From the NCBI GenBank assembly GCA_027451865.1, contig DAIDHW010000003.1, forward strand, positions 70,891-134,890: a stretch of DNA of 64,000 nt, given 5' to 3'. A model generated the notes under the pieces. That model did not search any database, was not told where the DNA came from, and saw only the letters and a program-made list of their open reading frames with translations. The translations under genes and the position numbers were made by a program. This document shows, in pieces, positions 55,726 through 64,000 of the stretch; within the stretch, counting starts at the first letter, position 1; every line of letters begins with the position of its first letter. Source of the DNA: Leptolyngbyaceae cyanobacterium clean351 (lineage in GTDB: Bacteria > Cyanobacteriota > Cyanobacteriia > DAIDHW01).

Positions 55726-56802
55726 CTAGCGGACAGCAGTCTGCTGGGCACGCACGTCAATCGGCGGAATAAAATACAAAGCCACCAAATGACCTAGGTT
55801 GGATAGGTACAGAGGCAGCTTGCGGAAGAACTTAAGCACCTTCGGCCCCTCAGCCTGGGCGATCTCGCCTAGGCGGCAGTTGTTTTCCACGCATTGATCT
55901 AGACGCCGATAGAAGTCAGGGTGCTCCACGTCTAAAACCACGGGGAACACCCGCCCAGCGGTTTCGTTAGTCTTGCTGATCACGTGGATGTCATATTCCC
56001 GAGCATCCAGACCAATAGCCCGGTAGAAGCCGGCCCGCTGGATATCGTTGAGGTACATAGTGGCAAACACCGACAGCAGGAAGAAGCGGCTCCACAGGCG
56101 AGCTCGCCAGTCATTGAGGAACTGGGGTTGAGCTCGCATCACGGCGTCGAAGAAGTCCCCGTGGCGGTTTTCGTCCTGGCACCAGTTTTCGAAGAATTTG
56201 AAGATTGGATAAACTCGGTCCTCGGGGTGGGCTTCTAGGTGCCGGAAGATAGTGATATAGCGCCAGTACCCAATCTTCTCTGATAGATAGGTGGCGTAGA
56301 AGATGAACTTAGGCTGGAAGTAGGTGTACTGGTGGGTCTGGGTGAGGAATCCCAAGTCTAGGGAAAGGTTGAAGTCCGACATGGCCTTATTCAAGAAGCC
56401 GGCATGGCGGGCTTCATCCCGGGCCATCAAGGCAAAGGACTCCGCTAGCAGCGGGTTACGGCCCTTAAGCTTCCGCGAGAGTTCTTTGTAGAGTAAGAAC
56501 CCAGAAAATTCAGCCGTGCAGGAGCGCTCCAGAAATTCCACAAACAGCCGGCGGGTCTCCCCGTCAATGTGCTCCCAGGACTGGTCAAACTCTGCATCCC
56601 GGACGAAGTGATGACGATTGTAGTCAACCCGGAATTCCTCTAACAGTGCCTCTAACTCGGCGGCATTGACTTCCACCTCCATCCGGGCTACCGCCTCAAA
56701 GTCCGTAGTGTAGAACCGGGGGGTAAGGATGGTTTCTTGGGCAGGCACCTTGATGCCGGGTCTAAGCTCGGTAAAATCCGCTTTTTTTATAGTGTCTACC
56801 AT
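55726..56802 (-). CDS. acsF: Mg-protoporphyrin IX monomethyl ester oxidative cyclase
   Basis: This 358-aa di-iron protein has the iron-ligand motifs [10 protein letters not shown] and [11 protein letters not shown], with upstream Glu ligands in [16 protein letters not shown], and the conserved PRFYTTDF near the start. It makes the fifth ring of chlorophyll with O2, the aerobic route, acting at the thylakoid or plasma membrane with Ycf54. Together with chlH 1.6 kb away it marks a chlorophyll-synthesis neighbourhood. Cyanobacteria may have two isoforms for high and low oxygen; only one is in this window. Confidence 0.96.
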   Translation of the reverse strand: MVDTIKKADFTELRPGIKVPAQETILTPRFYTTDFEAVARMEVEVNAAELEALLEEFRVDYNRHHFVRDAEFDQSWEHIDGETRRLFVEFLERSCTAEFSGFLLYKELSRKLKGRNPLLAESFALMARDEARHAGFLNKAMSDFNLSLDLGFLTQTHQYTYFQPKFIFYATYLSEKIGYWRYITIFRHLEAHPEDRVYPIFKFFENWCQDENRHGDFFDAVMRAQPQFLNDWRARLWSRFFLLSVFATMYLNDIQRAGFYRAIGLDAREYDIHVISKTNETAGRVFPVVLDVEHPDFYRRLDQCVENNCRLGEIAQAEGPKVLKFFRKLPLYLSNLGHLVALYFIPPIDVRAQQTAVR

Positions 56803-56892
56803 TGATCTTCCGTCTGAATGGCCACGACCCCTACTCTAGCAAATCTCTTGACCCCGTAGCACCTTTGAACGCGAAAATTAGCACTGCTGCGG

Positions 56893-56921
56893 TTGACACC
56901 CGCGGGTAACCTTGCTGAATA
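56893..56921 (+). promoter_or_regulatory. Possible promoter of the fluoride-responsive leader
   Basis: TTGACA (56893-56898) is a perfect -35. Seventeen nt later stands TGAATA, a weak -10, with TAGTCT slightly further. Transcription would start near 56930, about 20 nt before the riboswitch, which is the expected layout. Confidence 0.4.
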
Positions 56922-56949
56922 GTCTCAGGTGTGTTAAGCTTCGGCCCAT

Positions 56950-56995
56950 GGCAATGGAGCTTGCCACAACCGCCCGTCGGGCTGATGGCTCCTAC
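56950..56995 (+). promoter_or_regulatory. Fluoride riboswitch (crcB motif)
   Basis: The aptamer shows every conserved piece in order: GGCAATGG, then GCC, ACAACCGCCC, GGGCTGATGGC and TCCTAC. This differs from the usual GGNGATGG start by one base (A for G). The pseudoknot is formed between the ATGGAGC loop and GGCTCC. It lies upstream of a CLC-F-type antiporter, the classic target of this riboswitch. Fluoride binding should favour the aptamer over the overlapping terminator. Confidence 0.92.
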
Positions 56996-57036
56996 CTTTC
57001 CGAGGCCCCTCTCAGGAAGCTAGGAGCTTTTGCTTT
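56988..57036 (+). terminator. Riboswitch-controlled intrinsic terminator
   Basis: GCTCCTA (56988-56994), the 3' end of the aptamer, pairs with TAGGAGC (57021-57027); the stem extends inward through CTTTCC/GGAAG with small mismatches. TTTTGCTTT follows. The aptamer and the terminator cannot form at the same time, so fluoride should permit read-through into the antiporter gene. Confidence 0.8.
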
Positions 57037-57084
57037 GAGGCTGCGGGAGGGGGAGAGACACAAACCCCCACGCAGGAGTCGTTA

Positions 57085-58371
57085 ATGGAGCCTAAACCAT
57101 CTCACCAACTAGAACCTAATCCGGTTCACCAGTGGGCTCGGGTTGATCAGTTACTTGCCACTATCCAGATTTTCAAGTGGCTGCCGGTAGCGGTGCTAGT
57201 GGGGATTATGGCCGGGACTGGATCGGCAGCCTTGCTAGCTGCCCTAGAGTGGGCGACCCGGTGGCGGGAAGCCCACCTGTGGATCCTATATTTTTTGCCC
57301 CTGGGGGGCTTGGCGAGCGGACTGATGTATCACTACCTCGGCAAGAATGTCGAGGCTGGCAATAACCTCCTGTTGGAGGAAGTCCATAGCCCGCAAAAGG
57401 TCGTGCCAGTACGGATGGCTCCCCTAGTGTTAATTGGGACTGTGCTCACCCACTTCTTCGGGGGTTCTGCTGGCCGGGAGGGTACTGCCATCCAGATCAG
57501 CGGCTCCCTGGCTGACCAGTTGACCCAGTGGCTGCGCCTGAGCAACCGTAACCGCCGCATACTGCTCATGGCCGGGATCAGTGGAGGATTTGGGTCTGTA
57601 TTCGGAATTCCCATCTCTGGTACCCTGTTTGGCCTAGAGGTGTTGACCATCGGTACCTACAGTTACGAAGCCATCTTCCCTTGCCTAGTGGCCTCGGTTG
57701 TGGGCTACCGAGTGACTCTACTCTGGGGGATTGAGCATCCTGTTTACTCGGCCTTTCCAGTCCCCCCCTTGAGTTTGCCAGGCTTGGTTTATAGCATTAT
57801 TACCGGGGCGGCTTGCGGCACGGTGGCGATGGTGTTCGCCCGGCTCACCCACCGTTTGGGACACTGGTTTAAAGTCACATTCCCCTATGCCCCCCTCCGG
57901 CCTGTGGTGGGAGGCGTAGCCATCGCGGTGATCGTGGTGAGCACTGGGGCCACTCAGTTTATTGGCTTGGGAGTGTCAACGATTCTGGAAGCCTTTTCCG
58001 CCCCTCTGCCCCCCTGGGACTTCGCAGCCAAACTCGGCCTGACGGCCCTCACCCTCGGAGCTGGGTTTAAGGGGGGAGAGGTAACCCCCTTGTTCTTCAT
58101 AGGGGCCACCCTAGGCAACGCCCTGGCCCTAGTCTTGCCTCTGCCCAGACCCCTGCTAGCGGGGATGGGGCTAGCCGCTGTATTTGCCGGGGCCGCCAAC
58201 ACGCCTGTGTCTTCGACGGTGATGGCCTTTGAGCTATTTGGCCATCAGGCGGGACTCTACGGCGCCATTGCCTGTGTGGTCAGCTACCTTTTCTCTGGTC
58301 ACCGCGGAATCTACGGTGCCCAGCGGATCGGCCAGGCCAAGCATCCCCTCCTACCTAGGGAGAGGAGCTAG
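57085..58371 (+). CDS. CLC-F-type fluoride/proton antiporter
   Basis: This 428-aa CLC-family protein differs from chloride channels in the selectivity regions: NNLLLEEVHSP in place of the GSGIP loop, RMAPLVLIGTVLTHFFGGSAGREGTAIQ with GREGT instead of GREGP, and GFGSVFGIPISGTLFGLEV. These are the features of the CLC-F branch that expels fluoride. About ten or more membrane helices are predicted and no CBS domains follow. The fluoride riboswitch 90 nt upstream supports this assignment strongly. The start is ATG 57085 with GGAG-like sequence before it. Confidence 0.92.
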   Translation: MEPKPSHQLEPNPVHQWARVDQLLATIQIFKWLPVAVLVGIMAGTGSAALLAALEWATRWREAHLWILYFLPLGGLASGLMYHYLGKNVEAGNNLLLEEVHSPQKVVPVRMAPLVLIGTVLTHFFGGSAGREGTAIQISGSLADQLTQWLRLSNRNRRILLMAGISGGFGSVFGIPISGTLFGLEVLTIGTYSYEAIFPCLVASVVGYRVTLLWGIEHPVYSAFPVPPLSLPGLVYSIITGAACGTVAMVFARLTHRLGHWFKVTFPYAPLRPVVGGVAIAVIVVSTGATQFIGLGVSTILEAFSAPLPPWDFAAKLGLTALTLGAGFKGGEVTPLFFIGATLGNALALVLPLPRPLLAGMGLAAVFAGAANTPVSSTVMAFELFGHQAGLYGAIACVVSYLFSGHRGIYGAQRIGQAKHPLLPRERS

Positions 58372-58390
58372 GGAGTAGGAGTCGGGGAGC

Positions 58391-61300
58391 CTATACCCCC
58401 TCAATCTGATCTTCTAGCTCCTGGTAAAGCTCCCGCAACTGCTGGAGGTTTTCGGCGCTAGTGTTCCAATAACCTCGGCCGTTGACCTCCAGGAGCGTGC
58501 CGACCATCTTGCGGAAGGAGTGGGGGTTGAGCTCCTTAAGTCGTTGTTGCATCTGGGGGTCCTTGATAAAAGTGGAGTTAGCGTCTTCGTAGATCCACTC
58601 GTCTACCGCTCCCGCCGTCGCCGACCAACCCAGGGTGTTTACCAACCGCTTAGACAGCTCCCGTACCCCCTCATAGCCGTGGGACAGCATTCCCTCGTAC
58701 CACTTGGGATTGAGGAGTTTGGTGCGTGAGTCAAGGCGGACCGTTTCGGTTAGGGAGCGCACTTGGGCATTGGCGGTAGTTGTGTCAGCCATAAAGGCCG
58801 CTGGTTTCTTGCCGTCCTCGCGCAGGCGACCTACTACCTTAGTGGGGTCCGAGTCAAAGTAATGGGACACATCCGTCAGGGAGATCTCCGCTGAGTCCAG
58901 GTTTTGAAAGGTCACATCCACGGTCTTGAGGGCCATTTCAAAGACGTCCCGGGCCTGCTCCATAGTACCGGGGCTGTCGGCACTAAAGGCAAAGGACTTG
59001 CGGGCCAGATACATATCCTGCAGCTCCGCTTCATTTTCCCAGGTGCTGTTTTCCACCGCCAGGTTAATGTTAGCCGCGTAGGAGCCAGAGGCATTAGAGA
59101 AGACCCGGGTAGCCGCCTGACGCAGGTCAACCCCCAGAACCTGGGCCTGCTCTAGAGCATGCTTGCGCACAAAGTTCATCTCCAGAGGCTCAGGAGCTTC
59201 CGCCGCCAGCTTCACTGCCCGGTCTAGGAGCATCATTTGATTCAAGAACAGGTCTCGAAACACCCCAGAGCAGTTCACTACTACGTCAATCCGGGGACGG
59301 CCCAACTCCCCTAGGGGGATCAACTCCAACTTGTTGACCCGGCCGAGGGAATCGGCTACCGGCATCACCCCCAGCAGTAGCATCACCTGGGCTAAGGACT
59401 CCCCGTAGGTTTTGATGTTGTCTGTCCCCCAGAGGACACAGGCGATGGTCTCTGGCCAAGCCCCTTGATTTTCCGCCCGCTGCCGCTCTAGGAGCCGGTC
59501 GACAACGATCTTAGCGGAGGCCACGGCGGCGGTGGTGGGAATAGCCTGGGGGTCGAGGGCATGAATATTCTTCCCCGTCGGCAGGACTTCGGGATTGCGC
59601 ACCGGATCACCCCCGGGACCTGGCAGGATGTACTCTCCTTCTAGGGCCCGCAGCAGTGCCCCTAGTTCGTTGTCAGCCACAATCTGCTGTAGGCAGAACT
59701 CCAGGTATTCAAAAAGGGGCTTGAGAGCTTGGGGGTCTACCTTTTGATAACCGTGCCGGTGGAGGGCCTCCAGCCAGGGCTCCTTACGGCCCATCTGGAA
59801 GAAGTTAAGCACGGCCACCCGCTCCACCCGCCCCTCAGCGTTGGTTTGCTCTTGGACTAGAGCTGTGACGGCCCCGCGCACTGCCTCGGTAATCGCCTGT
59901 AGCTGTGTAACTGCCCCTAGGTCTCCCTGGTTCTGGCGGCGGTACAGATCTTCTAGATCTATCCCTAGACTGTTGGTGAGAATCCGGGGCAAGCTGAGAA
60001 TCTGGTCCTCAGGCCGGTCAAGGCTGGCAATGTTCACCAGGGTGGCTATGGCTTCGGTAGCCGTCGGTGGTTTGCCGATCACGTGCAGGCCACAGGGCAG
60101 TAGCCGAGACTCGATCTCCATCAGCTTGGCGTACACCTGCCCAACTACCCGGTCTCGGGTCTCGGATTCCAGGTCCCGGGCATCCTGGTCCGGAAGGGCA
60201 ATGTCCTGGTCTAGGTTAACCAGGCGACACTTATCGATGATGCTGTTGACAATGGCTGGGCCGCGGCCAGTATCCTTGAGGGTCTGGTAGGAGGCGATCA
60301 GCTCTCCTAATTCCTTGAGACCCTTGTAGAGCCCGGCATTTTCCGCTGGCGGTGTCAGATAGGAAATGGTTTCGGCGTAGGAGCGCCGCTTGGCAATGGT
60401 AGCCTCACTAGGGTTATTGGCAGCGTAGTAGTAGAGATTGGGGATGGAGCCAATCAGGTTATCTGGGTAGCACTCCCCAGACATACCCATTTGCTTTCCG
60501 GGCATAAACTCCAGGGAGCCGTGGGTGCCAAAGTGCAGGACGGCGTCGGCTTGCCAGATCTTCTCCAAGTAAGTGTAGTAGGCGGCAAAGCCGTGGTGGG
60601 GGCTAGCAGAGCGAGAGAACAACAGACGCATCGGGTCCCCTTCGTAGCCAAAGGTAGGCTGCACCCCGACAAACAGGTTGCCAAAGTGTTTACCATACAC
60701 CAGTAGGTTTTCCCCGTCGGTGTTCAGGTGCCCTGGGGGGGGCCCCCAGGAAGGCTCCAGGCGCTCGGCGTAGGGGGTGAGTTGTTGATACTCTGCCACG
60801 CTCATGCGATAGGCGACGTTTAGTTCCGGACTGGCATAGCGGGCTTGGGCGTCGTGGAGGACCTCTTGCATCAAGGCCTCTGGGGAGGCCGGCAGGCCTT
60901 GAATGTCGTAGCCATTTTGCTGTAAGGCCTCCATCACCCGGAATATGGAGCCGAAGACATCCAGGTAGGCAGCAGTGCCCACATTACCCTTGTCAGGGGG
61001 AAAACTGAACACCGTAATTGCCAATTTTTTGGCCAGTTTGGGCTTACGGCGCAGGTTTACCCACTGCATCGTCCGTTTGGCTACTGCCTCAACCCGGTCT
61101 TGGAGCGCCACCGCCTTACCGGTCATGCTGTCTCTACCAGACAGGATAATCGGCTCGATTGCTCCATCAAGCTCCGGGAGAGCAATCTGCAGGGCCACCT
61201 GGATCGGGTGTAGGCCCAGGTCACTGTCTTGCCACTCTTCGGTGGTTTGGAAGACCAAGGGCAGGGCCACCAAGTAGGGACGGTTTAGGCGTTGTAGTGC

Positions 61301-62374
61301 TTCGATGGCCCGGGGGTGGTCCTGGCGAGCCGGCCCCCCCACCAGGGCAAATCCGGTCAGGGAAACTACCGCATCCACACTAGGCTTGGGCTCTGTGCGC
61401 CCCTGATGGCTATAAAAAAAGGTTTCCACGGGCTTGGCGAAATCTAGCCCCCCGGCAAATACTGGGATCACCCGTGCCCCCATAGACTCGAACTCTTGAA
61501 CTACTGCCACGTAGTGGGCGTCATCCCGGGTCACCAGGTGAGTGCGCTGCAACAGTAACCCCACACAGGGGGCTAGGGGGTCCTTAAGATCGGGGGAAAT
61601 ATCCTCCCGGGAGTTGTACCAGCGCTGATACTCCTGGCTATCTTCAAACATTTGGGGAGCTAGGGGATGCCAGATACCCTGGTCCGGATAGGTGACCGGG
61701 TCACAGTAAACAAAGGTCTGCTGACGGCCCTGGTTGAACACGTAACGGTCCGCCAGCATCAGGAGGAAATTTTCCAAGTTCTCCCGAGAGCCCCCTAGCC
61801 AGTACTGAAAACTGAGCATGAAGTTGCGGGCATCCTGGGCCTTGTCCATGGGTAGGTACTTAAGCACCTGAGGCAGGGTCCGCAGGAGTTTGAGCATCCC
61901 CTCTTGGAAGGAAGCCCCGGACTGCTCCCGCCGCTTCTTCATGAATTGGGCAATTGCACTTTTAGACTGGCCTAACTGGGCCATAGAGAAGCTGCCTAGC
62001 TTGTTCAGGCGCATCAACTGGGGCATCGAGGGGAAAACCACTACCGCGTCTAGGCGGTCCCGGTGGGGTTCTACAGCAGCTACCACCTTGTCGGCTAGGT
62101 CCTCAAGGAAGATGAGTGAGGCAATGAATACGTTAGCCTGCGCTACATCCCGACAAAGGTCCTGGTAGTTGCCGACATCCCGCAGTTCCTCAATCAGATA
62201 GCCACTCAGTTCAATGGCTAGGCTGGGGTTATGCTCGTTGATTGCCTGGGCTGCTGCCGAAAGGACGCTCTGGTATTGGGGTTCTAAAACCACATAGACC
62301 ACCCGCAGTATGGACCGGTCCCCAGGATTCTCGGGGGCGATACGCCGGATGGTGGGCTTAACGTGGGTGAACAT
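58391..62374 (-). CDS. chlH: Magnesium chelatase subunit H
   Basis: The protein of about 1327 aa starts [16 protein letters not shown] at ATG 62374. It has the CobN/BchH architecture: an N-terminal porphyrin-binding head with [15 protein letters not shown], then [43 protein letters not shown] with the active-site His and Glu, [14 protein letters not shown], and [14 protein letters not shown]. It binds protoporphyrin IX and receives Mg(2+) with the ChlI-ChlD motor, committing the tetrapyrrole to chlorophyll. An in-frame upstream extension to 62410 is unlikely to be used. It is convergent with the fluoride antiporter. Confidence 0.98.
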   Translation of the reverse strand: MFTHVKPTIRRIAPENPGDRSILRVVYVVLEPQYQSVLSAAAQAINEHNPSLAIELSGYLIEELRDVGNYQDLCRDVAQANVFIASLIFLEDLADKVVAAVEPHRDRLDAVVVFPSMPQLMRLNKLGSFSMAQLGQSKSAIAQFMKKRREQSGASFQEGMLKLLRTLPQVLKYLPMDKAQDARNFMLSFQYWLGGSRENLENFLLMLADRYVFNQGRQQTFVYCDPVTYPDQGIWHPLAPQMFEDSQEYQRWYNSREDISPDLKDPLAPCVGLLLQRTHLVTRDDAHYVAVVQEFESMGARVIPVFAGGLDFAKPVETFFYSHQGRTEPKPSVDAVVSLTGFALVGGPARQDHPRAIEALQRLNRPYLVALPLVFQTTEEWQDSDLGLHPIQVALQIALPELDGAIEPIILSGRDSMTGKAVALQDRVEAVAKRTMQWVNLRRKPKLAKKLAITVFSFPPDKGNVGTAAYLDVFGSIFRVMEALQQNGYDIQGLPASPEALMQEVLHDAQARYASPELNVAYRMSVAEYQQLTPYAERLEPSWGPPPGHLNTDGENLLVYGKHFGNLFVGVQPTFGYEGDPMRLLFSRSASPHHGFAAYYTYLEKIWQADAVLHFGTHGSLEFMPGKQMGMSGECYPDNLIGSIPNLYYYAANNPSEATIAKRRSYAETISYLTPPAENAGLYKGLKELGELIASYQTLKDTGRGPAIVNSIIDKCRLVNLDQDIALPDQDARDLESETRDRVVGQVYAKLMEIESRLLPCGLHVIGKPPTATEAIATLVNIASLDRPEDQILSLPRILTNSLGIDLEDLYRRQNQGDLGAVTQLQAITEAVRGAVTALVQEQTNAEGRVERVAVLNFFQMGRKEPWLEALHRHGYQKVDPQALKPLFEYLEFCLQQIVADNELGALLRALEGEYILPGPGGDPVRNPEVLPTGKNIHALDPQAIPTTAAVASAKIVVDRLLERQRAENQGAWPETIACVLWGTDNIKTYGESLAQVMLLLGVMPVADSLGRVNKLELIPLGELGRPRIDVVVNCSGVFRDLFLNQMMLLDRAVKLAAEAPEPLEMNFVRKHALEQAQVLGVDLRQAATRVFSNASGSYAANINLAVENSTWENEAELQDMYLARKSFAFSADSPGTMEQARDVFEMALKTVDVTFQNLDSAEISLTDVSHYFDSDPTKVVGRLREDGKKPAAFMADTTTANAQVRSLTETVRLDSRTKLLNPKWYEGMLSHGYEGVRELSKRLVNTLGWSATAGAVDEWIYEDANSTFIKDPQMQQRLKELNPHSFRKMVGTLLEVNGRGYWNTSAENLQQLRELYQELEDQIEGV

Positions 62375-62523
62375 GCAGTCTAGCTCCTTAAAGTGCTGCG
62401 AACAGGGCAAACCATGCGAACATTAAAAACCACTGAGGTAGAGGGAAAGCCTGCCAAGGCCTGTCTACAACCCTAGGCGATTGTGAGGATTAGGTATTTC
62501 TGCCAATTGTATCAGGAATAGGT

Positions 62524-63063
62524 TCACGGGCGCGGGATCAGCTCCACCCCATCCCGGCCATCCGTCTCCTGGAGGTAGACCTTGACTTGTTCCTCTTGAG
62601 CCGTAGGAAGTTGCTTGCCCACAAAGTCTGGGTGGATGGGCAGCTGCCGATGACCACGGTCGATTAGTACCAGCAGCCGGATTAGGTTAGGTCTGCCGTA
62701 CTCACTGACAGCATTTAGAGCCGCTCGGATCGTCCGGCCTCGATAGATTACATCATCTACAAGCACCACCATCTTGCCGTCTATGGGCACCGGCAGGTTG
62801 GTAGGGGCCGGGGTGCGCAGGCCAATCTGCGGTAGGTCATCGCGGTAAAAGGTAATATCCAAGGCCCCCACTTCCACCAACACCCCCTCCAAAATCTCAA
62901 TCTGCCGCGCCAGTAACCGTGCCAGGGGGACGCCCCGGGTATATATCCCCAGTAAGACCACCTGGGACAGGTCTCCAGTCTGCTCTACTACCTGGGAGGC
63001 TAAACGAGTAATGGTACGGCGTAATTCTTCAGCGGAGAGGATCTCTACGACTTCCGTGGCCAT
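62524..63063 (-). CDS. pyrR: PyrR bifunctional pyrimidine regulator / uracil phosphoribosyltransferase
   Basis: This 179-aa type I phosphoribosyltransferase has [13 protein letters not shown], the PRPP-binding motif [18 protein letters not shown] and [20 protein letters not shown], all typical of PyrR. In Bacillus it attenuates pyr operons by binding RNA; in cyanobacteria the regulatory role is less clear. The ATG at 63063 lies inside the end of the upstream acyltransferase gene (19-nt overlap), so the two are co-transcribed. Confidence 0.93.
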   Translation of the reverse strand: MATEVVEILSAEELRRTITRLASQVVEQTGDLSQVVLLGIYTRGVPLARLLARQIEILEGVLVEVGALDITFYRDDLPQIGLRTPAPTNLPVPIDGKMVVLVDDVIYRGRTIRAALNAVSEYGRPNLIRLLVLIDRGHRQLPIHPDFVGKQLPTAQEEQVKVYLQETDGRDGVELIPRP

Positions 63064-64000
63064 GGTTCCAAGGTGTCCAGGTTAGTTTGGATCTGGGTGC
63101 GGATCTGGTCCATTAACTTGATCAGGGTGCCCGGGCGGTCCCCTTGGTAAGCCCCTAGGTGCTCCTGCAAGTTGAGAGGTTCTCCTACGGTTAGGCAGGC
63201 CTGGCGTAACCCTTTATCAGGGGGGCGGTCAACCCCTAGTAACTCCCGCTCGAAGCGGGCGACCGTATCTAAACAACGCTCTAGGGTAGGTTTTTCCCGG
63301 ACGTAGCCCTCGTAGAGAGCATCAAAGTTGAGAACCCGGGCCATGGAGCGGCGGATTTGCGCCGGGGTCCAAAAGACATCCCCCCCCTCAGGGGCTTCCA
63401 GGAGGCTGTTACAGATTCTATACGCCCGGTCTCGGTCAGGTTCTCCGGGGAGGCTGGCTAGACCCAAGACCTGCTCACTGCTGTGCAGGAGGTGTTTTTT
63501 AAGCTCCCTGAGGCGCTGGTCCCAGGTCAGCCCCGGAGCAGGCTGTAAACCATAGCTAACCTCAGCCCGCTCCAGTATCTCTCTGGTAAGGATGCTGAGG
63601 CGGTCAACGACGCCTCCCTCATGCCTGAGGCCCAGGGAAGCCTCGAGGACACGGAGACTGCGCTCTAGGGTATTGGTAGTGTCCTGGGGGTAGAAGTACT
63701 TGACACTGACGGGGAGGACATAGCAGGGGTGGCTGTGGCCTTGCCGTTGTTCGTGGCCTAGGACCTGGAAAGCCATTTGCACTCCCCCAGCCCGCAGAGG
63801 CATGACGGTATCGTTTTGGAAGGAACAACCCCCCTCAGCAAATACTACTAGCTTGGCGTCTGGTTGCCTAAGGACTGCCAAGGTCTGGGCTACACTAGCC
63901 CGGTCAGCGGCCCCCCGGCGGACAGAGTAACAACCTAGGCGCTGCAGCAGGGGACCTAGGCTACCCTGCATGGCCTCCAGGGCAGTCAAGTAGTAAAACA
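63045..64000 (-). CDS. PlsC-like acyltransferase (5' end beyond the window)
   Basis: The frame is open to the right edge; 318 codons are visible. Motifs seen are LGCYSVRRG, which follows the HX4D box in this family (the box itself lies outside), [28 protein letters not shown] as the EG-containing motif III region, and [10 protein letters not shown] as motif IV. Members transfer acyl chains to lysophosphatidate or related lipids. The usual FPEG is FAEG here. The C-terminal 160 residues are longer than in short PlsC proteins, as in the large cyanobacterial group. It overlaps pyrR. Confidence 0.8.
   Translation of the reverse strand, partial: FYYLTALEAMQGSLGPLLQRLGCYSVRRGAADRASVAQTLAVLRQPDAKLVVFAEGGCSFQNDTVMPLRAGGVQMAFQVLGHEQRQGHSHPCYVLPVSVKYFYPQDTTNTLERSLRVLEASLGLRHEGGVVDRLSILTREILERAEVSYGLQPAPGLTWDQRLRELKKHLLHSSEQVLGLASLPGEPDRDRAYRICNSLLEAPEGGDVFWTPAQIRRSMARVLNFDALYEGYVREKPTLERCLDTVARFERELLGVDRPPDKGLRQACLTVGEPLNLQEHLGAYQGDRPGTLIKLMDQIRTQIQTNLDTLEPWPRKS

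Overview
The window comes from the chromosome of a GC-rich, compactly organised cyanobacterium. The evidence is a set of genes that occur together only in oxygenic phototrophs: NDH-1 subunits NdhN, NdhD and NdhF, a high-light-inducible chlorophyll-binding miniprotein, the oxygen-dependent Mg-protoporphyrin ester cyclase AcsF, the chelatase subunit ChlH, NtcA with its binding sites, a LabA-type clock-associated protein, a DUF1997 protein, and a one-piece tmRNA with a cyanobacterial-style tag. I cannot name the genus. By eye the palindrome CCTAGG is frequent and the usual cyanobacterial HIP1 octamer (GCGATCGC) was not noticed.

Layout. 1-1.4 kb: start of the ribosomal S10 cluster (rplC, rplD, rplW) on the minus strand. 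1.7-3.5 kb: ndhN, hli plus a small membrane protein, a LabA-like NYN protein, tRNA-Lys. 3.5-10 kb: a DHA2 drug transporter that seems to start at ATT, a CsoR/InrS metal sensor in an operon with uvrB, a damaged DUF45 metallopeptidase gene running into tRNA-Ser, tRNA-Leu, and an MscS channel fused to a cyclic-nucleotide-binding domain. 10-17 kb: DUF1997, an oxidoreductase, ndhF-ndhD, sufS, tRNA-Ser, rpmF. 17-22 kb: dnaG translationally coupled to a secreted CHAT peptidase, tmRNA, rlmN.

22.1-27.6 kb is a defence locus: a transposase remnant followed by drmA-drmB, the helicase and DUF1998 core of DISARM, with no methyltransferase and no drmC. 27.6-37 kb: a cell-wall amidase, rnc, tRNA-Cys, hisA, and a cluster (DegT aminotransferase, GNAT-like protein, GT2, GtrA, FdtA cupin) for making and transferring a 3-amino-3,6-dideoxyhexose, then two membrane proteins. 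37-42.4 kb: the urea transporter urtABCDE behind a textbook NtcA promoter. 42.4-49.8 kb: a DUF1400 hydrolase, eno, a site-2-protease homologue, ntcA with its own NtcA box, fabI, purB.

49.9-53.8 kb is the second accessory region. It holds a glycine-zipper peptide, a 152-aa protein and a convergent NB-ARC/TPR STAND protein that share an almost identical N-terminal module, a stop codon cutting off the last part of the STAND gene, a decayed further copy of the small protein's middle domain, and an hsdM remnant beside tRNA-Gly. This pair is the best candidate here for an undescribed conflict system. 53.8-64 kb returns to housekeeping: two tRNA-Gly genes, a GPH-family sugar transporter, acsF, a fluoride riboswitch with a terminator controlling a CLC-F fluoride antiporter, chlH, pyrR and a partial acyltransferase.
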